Positions 1 through 6,750 of a stretch of 8,356 nt of DNA are shown here, one piece after another. The position numbers and the translations under genes are program-made. The first letter of the stretch is position 1. Each line of letters begins with the position of its first letter. The DNA is taken from positions 1 through 8,356 of the forward strand of contig CAKUYM010000184.1 of the NCBI GenBank assembly GCA_934716785.1. Reading direction: 5' to 3'. The notes under the pieces are model-generated. The model was not told the origin of the DNA, made no database searches, and saw only the letters and a list, made by a program, of their open reading frames with translations. Source of the DNA: an uncultured Bacteroides sp. GTDB lineage: Bacteria > Bacteroidota > Bacteroidia > Bacteroidales > Bacteroidaceae.

Positions 1-370
1 GTTCTACACCGATTTTGGCAAAAATATCACTATCGGGCGCAATGTCTTTATCAACGCCTGCTGCCATTTTCAAGATCATGGCGGCGTGACGTTGGGCGAT
101 GGCTGTCTCATCGGCCATAATGTGGTCTTTGCCACACTCAATCACGGTATGGCTCCCGAAGACCGTGGGGCTATGTATCCGGCTCCCATACGGTTGGGCA
201 AAAATGTGTGGGTAGGTTCCAATTCTACCATCCTGCGGGGTGTGACCGTGGGGGACAACGCCATAATCGCCGCCGGATCGGTAGTGACAAAAGATGTGGC
301 AGCCAATACCATTGTAGGGGGCGTGCCGGCAAAGTATATCCGTAACATTGACAAGAACGAAAAGCAATAG
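1..370 (+). CDS. Hexapeptide-repeat O-acetyltransferase, 3' part (maltose/galactoside/NodL acetyltransferase-like)
   Basis: The open frame is already running at base 2, so the N-terminus lies outside the window; about 122 residues are visible. They form a left-handed beta-helix of hexapeptide repeats ([54 protein letters not shown]) and end with the family signature GGVPAKYIR. The His in TLNHG (codon 143-145) sits where LacA/Maa enzymes have their catalytic His. The family moves acetyl from acetyl-CoA to a hydroxyl of a sugar or similar acceptor, usually in the cytoplasm; the acceptor cannot be read from sequence. An internal ATG at 86 is not the real start, because homologous repeats continue upstream of it. 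The stop lies 3 bases before the next ATG, so the two genes are probably one transcript. Confidence 0.9.
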   Translation, partial: FYTDFGKNITIGRNVFINACCHFQDHGGVTLGDGCLIGHNVVFATLNHGMAPEDRGAMYPAPIRLGKNVWVGSNSTILRGVTVGDNAIIAAGSVVTKDVAANTIVGGVPAKYIRNIDKNEKQ

Positions 371-373
371 ACT

Positions 374-1624
374 ATGGAGTCGAAAACAGTAACCAATCAC
401 ACAGCCATTCCTGTCAAGTCATCCGAGCGGTACGTCATACTGGACGTGTTGCGCGGATTGGCTTTATTGGGCATTGCGCTGGCCAACTTTCCGGAGTTCT
501 CGTTGTACTCCTTTCTTTCGGCTGAAGCAGCGGATGCTATGCCTACGGCCGGAATCGACCGCATCGTACATTACCTGCAATACATCTTTATCGATGGTAA
601 ATTTTATACGATATTCTCGCTGTTGTTCGGCATCGGGTTCTCTATCATTATCGCCAATGCGGCAAGAAGAGATGCCAATGGCTTCCGTATCTTCTACCGC
701 CGCATGTTTGTTTTGCTATTGATAGGTTTTCTGCACCTGATGTTTCTTTGGAGCGGTGATATATTGATGCTGTATGCTTTGCTCGGTATGCTGTTGCCCC
801 TGTTCCGCAACGTATCGAACCGGGCACTACTGGTATGGGCCTTCACTATGTTGGCAATACCCGTGGCTGTGGACTTCATCGTGGAGCTGTCCGGAATCCG
901 TCCGTCGGCATCGGTCGTGGAACTCCAACAATTCTATTGTGCCAAATATGGTATTACGGATGAGAATTTCGCCTATTGGTTGCGTGATGCGGAGCATTAT
1001 AGTGAAACCTTCAAGTTCCTGATTCAAGGCGCATTGGTACGCATGCAGGAATTTATCGATGGGAACCGCTACTTCAAGGTCATGGGGCTGTTTCTTCTGG
1101 GCTTTTACATCGGACGCAATCGCTTTTATGCTGATTTGGAGAGCCGTAAGCTGCAATTGAATCGCATTGTCCGTTACGGATTCATTATCGGCTTGCCGCT
1201 GTCGTTCCTCTATGCATGGAGTGCGATGAACAGCCGTCCATGGGGATTGGGTATGCATGCCGTACTCTATTTTATCAGCGTGTTTCCGTTGGGCTTCGCT
1301 TATGTGGCCGGTATATGTCTTCTTTACCTCCATTGTCCGCAATGGAAAGGTTTCCGTTTCTTTGCAATGCCGGGGCGCATGGCACTTACCAATTATATCG
1401 GGCAGTCGCTATTCGGAATGTTGCTCTTCTACGGTATAGGATTCGCTTTTGGAGCCGGCGTGGGATTGGTTTATGTGGTTTTGATTGCCACCGGAGTATG
1501 GATTGTGCAGGCATTGTTCAGTGGTATGTGGCTACATTATTGTCAATTCGGACCGTTGGAGTGGATTTGGCGGATATTGACTTACGGGAAGGTATTCAAA
1601 CTCGTTAAAGACCGGAACGGATAA
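374..1624 (+). CDS. DUF418 family (YeiB-like) multi-pass membrane protein
   Basis: This 416-residue protein is very hydrophobic, with roughly eight to ten membrane segments (for example about 22-40, 76-95, 110-145, 152-170, 235-248, 267-283, 296-318, 345-385). The N-terminus ERYVILDVLRGLALLGIAL is typical of YeiB-like proteins and resembles the opening of acyltransferase-3 proteins. The C-terminal third carries the DUF418 hallmarks GRMALTNYIGQSLF (334-347) and FGPLEWIWRILTYG (392-405). The biochemical role of the family is not established; a link to transport or modification of envelope molecules is only a guess. The ATG at 374 follows the acetyltransferase stop by 3 bases, which suggests co-transcription and a possible shared acyl-modification role. 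The stop TAA overlaps the ATG of the next small ORF (TAATG), a layout typical of translational coupling. Confidence 0.88.
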   Translation: MESKTVTNHTAIPVKSSERYVILDVLRGLALLGIALANFPEFSLYSFLSAEAADAMPTAGIDRIVHYLQYIFIDGKFYTIFSLLFGIGFSIIIANAARRDANGFRIFYRRMFVLLLIGFLHLMFLWSGDILMLYALLGMLLPLFRNVSNRALLVWAFTMLAIPVAVDFIVELSGIRPSASVVELQQFYCAKYGITDENFAYWLRDAEHYSETFKFLIQGALVRMQEFIDGNRYFKVMGLFLLGFYIGRNRFYADLESRKLQLNRIVRYGFIIGLPLSFLYAWSAMNSRPWGLGMHAVLYFISVFPLGFAYVAGICLLYLHCPQWKGFRFFAMPGRMALTNYIGQSLFGMLLFYGIGFAFGAGVGLVYVVLIATGVWIVQALFSGMWLHYCQFGPLEWIWRILTYGKVFKLVKDRNG

Positions 1625-1722
1625 TGGCACAGGCACAGAAAACGGACGAGCTGCTTGCGTTGATACGTGATGGCAAACCAATGACATTGTGGACGAAAAG
1701 AGCGGTGGATGAAAAAGTATGA
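1624..1722 (+). pseudogene. 32-codon ORF coupled to DUF418 stop; possible remnant of a MATE-type transporter gene
   Basis: An ATG overlapping the DUF418 stop (TAATG) opens a 32-codon frame: MAQAQKTDELLALIRDGKPM, then TLWTKRAVDEKV. The stretch DELLALIRDGKPMTL resembles, from memory, the cytoplasmic N-terminal tail of Bacteroides MATE-family efflux proteins, just before their first helix; I could not run an alignment. Here the frame stops before any membrane segment. In the +1 frame, 1691-1735 reads GRKERWMKKYERLL then a stop, a basic tail of the kind seen at the C-terminus of membrane transporters. One reading is a gene that lost its whole core by internal deletion, leaving its two ends. Alternatives are a real short coupled peptide, or a chance frame. 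Confidence is for a remnant or short coupled ORF being present, not for the MATE identity. Confidence 0.4.
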
Positions 1723-1787
1723 GCGACTTCTGTAATTGGGGTTATAACATCCGTAATTCATCTACCAAATCTACCGGTAATCTCCTG

Positions 1788-1795
1788 TAACTTTG
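1788..1795 (+). promoter_or_regulatory. Bacteroides-type -7 promoter box (TAACTTTG) for the alpha/beta hydrolase
   Basis: TAACTTTG matches the Bacteroidota -7 consensus TAnnTTTG exactly and lies 33 bases before the ATG at 1829. No clear -33 TTTG is visible. Transcription starting a few bases downstream would leave a leader of about 25 bases. It also argues against the TTG codon at 1793, inside the box, as the start. Confidence 0.65.
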
Positions 1796-1828
1796 CAACA
1801 AAGAAAAAACATCATAAAAAAGAGAACT

Positions 1829-2887
1829 ATGAGTATTAAGACAATTATCACGGTGGGGCTGTTGGTTCTCACGACATCTGTCATTGCGCAAACCAATCAG
1901 GAGAAAGAACTGAATATGGAACAGCTAAATCTGACACAGGAATGGGACAAGACGTTCCCGAAAAGCGACAAGGTGAATCATAGCAAAATCACCTTTGTCA
2001 ACCGTTACGGCATTACGCTTGCCGCCGACCTGTATATACCGAAAACGACTGTTGGAGAGAAATTGTCGGCTATCGCCGTCAGCGGTCCGTTTGGAGCAGT
2101 AAAGGAACAGTCGTCAGGGCTGTATGCCCAGATGCTTGCCGAACGAGGGTTTCTGACTATCGCTTTCGATCCTTCCTTTACGGGTGAGAGCGGCGGACAG
2201 CCGCGCAGTGTGGCTTCACCGGATATCAATACCGAAGATTTCTCGGCAGCAGTGGATTACCTTGCGACACGTCCGGATGTAGATGCCGAGCGTATCGGTA
2301 TCATCGGTATTTGCGGCTGGGGAGGCTTTGCCATCAATGCCGCAGCCAACGACACACGTATCAAGGCAACGGTGGCTTCCACCATGTATGACATCAGCCG
2401 CGTCTCGGCAAATGGTTATTTCGATGCTGCCGACAATGCAGATGCACGCTATAAAATGCGCAAGGAGTTCAATGCTCAGCGCACGGAAGACTATCGTGCC
2501 AAGACTTATTCCCGTACCGTAATGAACCCGGAGCCTGCCGAAGATGCACCGCAGTTCATGAAGGATTATTATGACTATTATAAGACAGAGCGAGGTTATC
2601 ATCCCCGTTCCATCAACTCCGGTCTGGGCTGGAACAAGACCTCGTCACTTGCTTTTGTCAATGCTCCGATTCTTGCGTATGCCGATGAAATCCGCAGCGC
2701 CGTGCTGCTCATTCATGGAGAAAAAGCCCATTCCCGTTATTTCAGTGAAGATACATTCAAGAAACTGAAGGGCGATAATAAGGAACTGCTGATTATTCCC
2801 GGAGCCGTACATACGGATTTGTATGACCGGACGGACGTCATCCCGTTTGACAAACTGGAGCAATTCTTTCAGACATACTTAAAATAA
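1829..2887 (+). CDS. Exported alpha/beta hydrolase with cysteine nucleophile (dienelactone-hydrolase / S15-like)
   Basis: The 352-residue product begins with a signal peptide (MSIKTIITVGLLVLTTSVIA, cleavage likely after A20, VIA|Q), so it should act in the periplasm or be secreted. The fold is a single alpha/beta hydrolase domain: beta strands and oxyanion region around AVSGPFGAVKEQ (83-94), nucleophile elbow GICGWGG (160-166) with C162 replacing the usual Ser, an acidic residue in HGEKAHSRYF (E298), and the catalytic His in GAVHTDLYD (H328). Cys nucleophiles are known in dienelactone-hydrolase-like enzymes; this YcjY/S15-like subgroup is usually annotated only as alpha/beta hydrolase, and the substrate is unknown. 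I start at the ATG at 1829 because an upstream in-frame TTG (1793) lies inside the -7 box and would put charged residues before the signal peptide. It has its own promoter and terminator, so it is probably monocistronic. Confidence 0.88.
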   Translation: MSIKTIITVGLLVLTTSVIAQTNQEKELNMEQLNLTQEWDKTFPKSDKVNHSKITFVNRYGITLAADLYIPKTTVGEKLSAIAVSGPFGAVKEQSSGLYAQMLAERGFLTIAFDPSFTGESGGQPRSVASPDINTEDFSAAVDYLATRPDVDAERIGIIGICGWGGFAINAAANDTRIKATVASTMYDISRVSANGYFDAADNADARYKMRKEFNAQRTEDYRAKTYSRTVMNPEPAEDAPQFMKDYYDYYKTERGYHPRSINSGLGWNKTSSLAFVNAPILAYADEIRSAVLLIHGEKAHSRYFSEDTFKKLKGDNKELLIIPGAVHTDLYDRTDVIPFDKLEQFFQTYLK

Positions 2888-2925
2888 AGATAGAATCCAA
2901 TATAAAACCGGAATAAAAGTGATAG

Positions 2926-2961
2926 CACCTGCTGCCGTCGTCGGGTTGGCAGGTGTTTTTT
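2926..2961 (+). terminator. Rho-independent terminator after the hydrolase gene
   Basis: CACCTGC (2926-2932) pairs with GCAGGTG (2949-2955), with a possible inner CC/GG extension, and is followed at once by six T (2956-2961). It lies 38 bases after the hydrolase stop and only 6 bases from the 3' end of the convergent PAP2 gene. On the minus strand the stem lacks a strong T run, so it mainly serves the plus-strand gene, though the stem could also block read-through from the other side. Confidence 0.8.
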
Positions 2962-2967
2962 CAACAT

Positions 2968-3660
2968 TTACCAGCTTCTAATTGCGGAATAGATAAGAAT
3001 CCCAAGCACCGTTAGCAATCCTGCATATATGGTAACTGACGTTTGCTTTATCTCATTTCTCCTCATACGTGTGGATGGCTCTAAATACACAGCCGCTTTG
3101 TAGGCGAGGGTACTGAACATCCATCCGCCGAACCCACCGATAATGCCACCGACAAGTAAGTCTCCGGGAAAATGCACGCCTAAGTAAATGCGGGTATAGC
3201 AATTGAGAATGGCCCATGTCACTATAAAAATACTTAACCAGCGTTTGCGGAATGTGAAGATTACATACATGGCAAGACCGAATGAATTGGCAGCATGGCA
3301 TGACGGAAAACTGTATCTCCCGCCACGGTAACCATTCACGATATGTACCATATCGACAATAGGGCTCTCGAGGTTGCCGGGACGCAGTCGCGCTACTACC
3401 GGTCGGATAAGGCTGCTACATACTTGGTCGGCAAAGGTGATGGTGAGAGCGATGGCAGCCACATAACAAAGCACAGCTTTCCAATGAAAATTCTTTAGTA
3501 AGATGTACAGAATGGTGGCGTACATAGGTACCCATATAATCTTTCCGGTGAAGGAAGCCATAAAGTAGTCCCAAAAAGGAGAGTGGATACCATTGAGATA
3601 CAGAAAGATATCAGTGTCTATCTCTGACAAGAATTTGATAAAGTCGGTATTTGTCATCAT
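2968..3660 (-). CDS. PAP2-family membrane phosphatase (lipid phosphatase; LpxF/LpxE/PgpB-like)
   Basis: This 230-residue protein has about six membrane helices and all three PAP2 motifs: R86PVVARLRP94 (motif 1, with Arg where the consensus has Lys), FPSCHA with H122 (motif 2, PSCH replacing PSGH), and TRIYLGVHFPGD with R157, H163 and D167 (motif 3). The family removes phosphate from lipid phosphates on the outer face of the inner membrane. Candidate substrates are lipid A phosphate (LpxE/LpxF type), phosphatidylglycerol phosphate or phosphatidate (PgpB type), or undecaprenyl pyrophosphate. Bacteroides lipid A lacks the 4'-phosphate because of an LpxF-type PAP2 enzyme, so that is a fair hypothesis, but the motifs alone do not decide it. 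The start is one of two adjacent ATGs (3660 or 3657). It lies downstream of the LTA-synthase-like gene on the same strand but has its own -7 box. Confidence 0.9.
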   Translation of the reverse strand: MMTNTDFIKFLSEIDTDIFLYLNGIHSPFWDYFMASFTGKIIWVPMYATILYILLKNFHWKAVLCYVAAIALTITFADQVCSSLIRPVVARLRPGNLESPIVDMVHIVNGYRGGRYSFPSCHAANSFGLAMYVIFTFRKRWLSIFIVTWAILNCYTRIYLGVHFPGDLLVGGIIGGFGGWMFSTLAYKAAVYLEPSTRMRRNEIKQTSVTIYAGLLTVLGILIYSAIRSW

Positions 3661-3684
3661 GCTCTATTGTTAATTTAGATGCCG

Positions 3685-3692
3685 CAAATATA
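3685..3692 (-). promoter_or_regulatory. Bacteroides-type -7 box (TATATTTG) for the PAP2 phosphatase gene
   Basis: On the minus strand TATATTTG is a full match to TAnnTTTG and ends 24 bases before the ATG at 3660, a normal spacing for a short leader. No clear -33 element is seen. The repeat array at 3715-3850 begins about 22 bases upstream of this box, so its nearest units would fall in the -33 region and beyond. Confidence 0.6.
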
Positions 3693-3714
3693 CGACAAAG
3701 AATAGGAAAATGCT

Positions 3715-3850
3715 CTATCTTGCTTATAAATCTTCTATAATTCCCTGTCTACTATTATTTTGCGATGTATACTTCACTTTACAAAATCTACTATCATTTT
3801 ACAAGATCTTCTATCATTTTACAAGGTCCGCTATCGTTTCGCGAGGTCGT
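3715..3850. repeat. Degenerate ~20-bp tandem repeat array spanning the 3' end of the LTA-synthase-like gene
   Basis: Read on the minus strand, the units are: ACGACCTCGCGAAACGATAG (3850-3831), CGGACCTTGTAAAATGATAG (3830-3811), AAGATCTTGTAAAATGATAG (3810-3791), TAGATTTTGTAAAGTGAAG (3790-3772), TATACATCGCAAAATAATAG (3771-3752), a 17-base unit TAGACAGGGAATTATAG (3751-3735) and AAGATTTATAAGCAAGATAG (3734-3715). Units 2 and 3 share 17 of 20 bases and units 1 and 2 share 14 of 20; the last two are weak. The first unit is the end of the coding sequence, including its TAG stop, and TAG recurs in all others but one. There are no spacers, so this is not CRISPR. The array fills nearly the whole gap before the PAP2 promoter and could be a regulator-binding array, a 3' RNA element, or a slippage product. 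Confidence 0.75.
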
Positions 3851-5666
3851 CATATAGCTTTTGCAGGAAAGCTTTCCCTTTTTCCAAGTTCGCTCCTTTT
3901 TCTGTGCCTTCATCAAGCTGCACAGCGTTGGCTTCCAAGTTGTACACCAATTGATTTTCGGGTGTCACCATACCGAAGAAATTTGGGCGGGTGAAATATC
4001 CGAAATGCGGAGATGCGGCGTTCATGATGTCCTTGCTGAAAGTAAATTCATCGTGTGGCAATCCTAATTGCGAAAGCAGGGTGGCGGCAATATCAATTTG
4101 CGAAGCGTAGGTATCTATGACACGTGGTTCTTTGATTGCTCCGCCAATCAGAATAAGAGGAATGGTCTGCCCGTCCAAAGGATTTTCTATCGGATGCGGG
4201 TAAACTCCTTGATGGTCCGGAACGAGCACAAACACGGTATTCTCCCACAGTGGAAGTTCCCGATATTGTTTTACGAAGTCGCCTACGCAGCTATCGGCGT
4301 AAGCAAAGGCGTTGAGTCCTTTATCATCCAACCGGTGGAATGGAACGTCAAAGGGTTCGTGACTGCTTGAAGTCTGGACAACTTTCAGAAACGGTTCCTG
4401 CTGCTTTTCTTCTTTGATGTCTTTTATCAGGCGTTGGAACAAGACATGGTCATGTGCTCCCCATTTGCTTGTGCGCTCGGATAGCGGGAAGTCCTTGTCG
4501 CAGACAATCTTTTCGATGCCGGAAGATACTAAATATGAACGCATATTGGTGAAATCCGCATCTCCGCCGTAATAATAAGCCAGGTCATATCCGGCATTCC
4601 TCAGGCTGCGGGGGATAGAGGGCAGCTTGTCCGTCTTTTCGGGATACTTCATGATGCTGGTACTCGGCTGTCCGGGGTAAGCGCTGATGATAGATGCCAG
4701 TCCGCGGTCGGTACGGAAACTATTGGCGTAGAAGTTACTGAATAAAACACCCTCTTTGGCGAATCTGTCCATGTTGACAGCTACGTTGGGATGTCCGCCG
4801 AAAGTTTCCATCAGATGAGTGGAGAAACTTTCGAGAATGATAAAGATGACGTTCGGGCGTCGGGTGTTCAGCAACTGCGGGATACTGTCTGTGGCTGCGA
4901 CGGGTTTGTCGGTCATTTCCGCAAATAATTCGTCTGCCACTTTCGGATCCATGAAGCGGTATTGCTTGTCGAAATTAGTCTGATGGGTAGCGGAATACAT
5001 GAAACTGAATGCCGGATTGATGGCGGCATGGTTCATCCGTTGGTCCTGACTGAAATATACTTTGCTCAGGTTCATGGTCGATACGGTGAAACCGCCGCGG
5101 ATAGGGATAAAGAGGGCGGCCGTCAGCAATAAAAGCGTGAGTGAGACATTGAGCCGTAGATAAGGTATCTTCAATGGTTTTCTTTCGCGGATAAGCACCA
5201 TATAGAATATGCCGTATAAGAGGGCTGCATAGATAAGTATCGCCAATATGCCCGACATGATAAACCAAAAACTGACACTTGCCAAAGCGTCTTTAGGCGA
5301 TGAGAAGAAGTAGAAAATGGGGGTGGCATCCAGACGGAATCCCCAGAAGTCGTACAGACCGAGGTCTATGATAAAGATGCACGCCATGATGAAGGCCGTC
5401 AGTCCGAAGTATATCTGTCGGATGCGGCGCAGCAACGGTGATGCCGTCCAGGCGGAAGCGATGAGTAGAACTCCCGGAATGGCAGTGAGATAGCCTGCCA
5501 GTGAGAGATCCAGAGGAAGCCCGTGCCACATCACCTTGAAATAATCACCGAAAGACGCATTGCTATATAGGTCATGGTAGTAGGCCATGAAGATAGGTCT
5601 TTGAAGGACAAACAGAAGGACGAATAAAAAATAGGTTGTGAGAAATTGTATAATTCTCTTCTTCAT
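3831..5666 (-). CDS. LTA synthase family / alkaline-phosphatase-superfamily (sulfatase-fold) membrane protein
   Basis: This 611-residue protein has five predicted N-terminal membrane helices (about 5-22, 53-73, 84-106, 131-158, 172-190), then a large extracytoplasmic sulfatase-fold domain from about residue 270. Metal and catalytic motifs match LtaS-type enzymes: FIILES with E279, the nucleophile in FRTDRG (T319), SSSHEPF (H436), and VPDHQG with D484 and H485. LtaS enzymes move phosphoglycerol from phosphatidylglycerol; relatives in Gram-negatives move phosphoglycerol or phosphoethanolamine onto glycans or lipids. Bacteroidota are not known for lipoteichoic acid, so the acceptor here is more likely an envelope glycan or glycolipid, or the enzyme is a hydrolase. 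The start ATG at 5666 lies 32 bases from a -7 box. The 3' end lies in a tandem repeat that copies its TAG stop. The PAP2 gene follows after 170 bases. Confidence 0.9.
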   Translation of the reverse strand: MKKRIIQFLTTYFLFVLLFVLQRPIFMAYYHDLYSNASFGDYFKVMWHGLPLDLSLAGYLTAIPGVLLIASAWTASPLLRRIRQIYFGLTAFIMACIFIIDLGLYDFWGFRLDATPIFYFFSSPKDALASVSFWFIMSGILAILIYAALLYGIFYMVLIRERKPLKIPYLRLNVSLTLLLLTAALFIPIRGGFTVSTMNLSKVYFSQDQRMNHAAINPAFSFMYSATHQTNFDKQYRFMDPKVADELFAEMTDKPVAATDSIPQLLNTRRPNVIFIILESFSTHLMETFGGHPNVAVNMDRFAKEGVLFSNFYANSFRTDRGLASIISAYPGQPSTSIMKYPEKTDKLPSIPRSLRNAGYDLAYYYGGDADFTNMRSYLVSSGIEKIVCDKDFPLSERTSKWGAHDHVLFQRLIKDIKEEKQQEPFLKVVQTSSSHEPFDVPFHRLDDKGLNAFAYADSCVGDFVKQYRELPLWENTVFVLVPDHQGVYPHPIENPLDGQTIPLILIGGAIKEPRVIDTYASQIDIAATLLSQLGLPHDEFTFSKDIMNAASPHFGYFTRPNFFGMVTPENQLVYNLEANAVQLDEGTEKGANLEKGKAFLQKLYDDLAKR

Positions 5667-5698
5667 ATATATGTAAACTTAAAAAGATTGAACGGATA

Positions 5699-5706
5699 CA
5701 AAGTTA
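5699..5706 (-). promoter_or_regulatory. Bacteroides-type -7 box (TAACTTTG) for the LTA-synthase-like gene
   Basis: On the minus strand TAACTTTG is an exact TAnnTTTG match, ending 32 bases before the ATG at 5666. The gap 5667-5799 is thus a divergent promoter region, with this box and the cysK box (5762-5769) about 55 bases apart, back to back. Confidence 0.65.
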
Positions 5707-5761
5707 CTATACTTTTCCTTATCTTTCTTACGATGTGATATAAAACATATCTTTTTTTCCA

Positions 5762-5769
5762 TATCTTTG
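5762..5769 (+). promoter_or_regulatory. Bacteroides-type -7 box (TATCTTTG) for cysK
   Basis: TATCTTTG matches TAnnTTTG exactly and ends 30 bases before the ATG at 5800. A near copy, CATATCTTT, lies 14 bases upstream (5746-5754 and 5760-5768), so the core is partly duplicated. The spacing favours the ATG at 5800 over the in-frame ATG at 5788 as translation start. Confidence 0.65.
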
Positions 5770-5799
5770 CCCGGAGTGTGACAAAAAATGCATAATGAA

Positions 5800-6750
5800 A
5801 TGGCAAAGATTGCAAAGAAACTGACAGATTTAGTGGGTAATACCCCTTTAATGGAACTTTCCGGTTATAGCGGGAAGTATGGTTTGAAACAAAACATAAT
5901 AGCCAAACTGGAATCATTTAATCCGGCAGGGAGCGTGAAAGACAGGGCAGCCCTTTCGATGATTGAAGATGCCGAAGCACGGGGAGCGTTGAAACCCGGT
6001 GCAACAATCATTGAGCCGACAAGTGGAAATACGGGTGTCGGGCTGGCAATGGTGGCAACCATCAAAGGCTACCGTCTGATATTGACCATGCCTGAAACGA
6101 TGAGCTTGGAACGGCGGAATCTGTTGAAGGCACTCGGTGCCGAAATTGTGCTGACGGACGGATTGGGAGGAATGGCTGCTTCTATCGCCAAGGCGGAGGA
6201 ACTGCGCGACAACATTCCCGGTTCGGTGATTTTGCAGCAGTTTGAGAATCCTGCCAATGCGGCAGCTCATGAGCGTACAACGGGCGAAGAAATATGGCGG
6301 GATATGGATGGTGAAGTAGAGGTGTTTGTTGCCGGAGTGGGTACCGGCGGAACTGTCTGCGGTGTAGCCCGTGCGTTGAAGAAGCACAATCCGAAGGTTT
6401 ATATAGTAGCGGTAGAACCGGCTGCGTCTCCCGTACTGGAGGGTGGACAGGCAGCTCCGCATCGCATTCAGGGAATCGGGGCCAACTTTATTCCAAAATT
6501 GTATGATGCTTCTGTGGTGGACGAAGTGATCGGTGTGCCCGATGATGAAGCGATTCGTGCCGGACGCGAGTTGTCGGCAACGGAAGGTTTGCTTGCCGGA
6601 ATATCTTCAGGAGCGGCGGTGTATGCAGCCCGCAGGTTGGCGGAGCATCCGGAATTTCAGAACAAAAAAATCGTAGTGTTGTTACCTGATACGGGAGAGC
6701 GTTATCTGTCTACCGAGTTGTTTGCTTTTGACGCATATCCGTTGGATTGA
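5800..6750 (+). CDS. cysK: Cysteine synthase A (O-acetylserine sulfhydrylase)
   Basis: This 316-residue PLP enzyme makes L-cysteine from O-acetylserine and sulfide in the cytoplasm. The PLP lysine is K47 in NPAGSVKDR; TSGNT (74-78) binds the substrate carboxylate; GTGGT (181-185) holds the PLP phosphate; HRIQGIGANFIP (221-232) and the GISSGA segment (267-272) are typical of CysK; PDTGERY (296-302) closes the domain. Length and motifs are complete, so it should be active. I choose the ATG at 5800 (MAKIAKKLTDLVGNTPL) over the in-frame ATG at 5788 (adds MHNE) because it matches the usual family start and leaves a normal leader after the -7 box. It is transcribed away from the LTA-synthase-like gene. 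The 3' end carries a weak two-copy repeat that includes the TGA stop. The TPR gene follows after 43 bases. Confidence 0.95.
   Translation: MAKIAKKLTDLVGNTPLMELSGYSGKYGLKQNIIAKLESFNPAGSVKDRAALSMIEDAEARGALKPGATIIEPTSGNTGVGLAMVATIKGYRLILTMPETMSLERRNLLKALGAEIVLTDGLGGMAASIAKAEELRDNIPGSVILQQFENPANAAAHERTTGEEIWRDMDGEVEVFVAGVGTGGTVCGVARALKKHNPKVYIVAVEPAASPVLEGGQAAPHRIQGIGANFIPKLYDASVVDEVIGVPDDEAIRAGRELSATEGLLAGISSGAAVYAARRLAEHPEFQNKKIVVLLPDTGERYLSTELFAFDAYPLD

Noticed and set aside
827..1342. 171-codon antisense frame within the DUF418 gene
   Set aside because: It is fully covered by a well-supported membrane protein with family motifs and has no recognisable protein features.
1793..1828. TTG start giving a 12-residue N-terminal extension of the hydrolase
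   Set aside because: The TTG lies inside the -7 box and the extension would place a charged stretch before a normal signal peptide.
3715..3850. CRISPR-like array
   Set aside because: Units of about 20 bases abut each other with no unique spacers, are diverged, and overlap a coding end; no cas genes are in the window.
3710..3994. Plus-strand frame of 94 codons covering the repeat array and the end of the LTA-synthase-like gene
   Set aside because: It consists of repeat sequence plus antisense of a real gene; no domain, and no convincing promoter.
5788..5799. Upstream ATG of cysK (adds MHNE)
   Set aside because: The usual family start is MAKIAKKL at 5800, and an upstream start would leave almost no leader after the -7 box.
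5667..5799. Riboswitch or cysteine-responsive leader before cysK
   Set aside because: The leader after the -7 box is only about 20-25 bases, too short for a structured riboswitch, and no conserved fold is seen.
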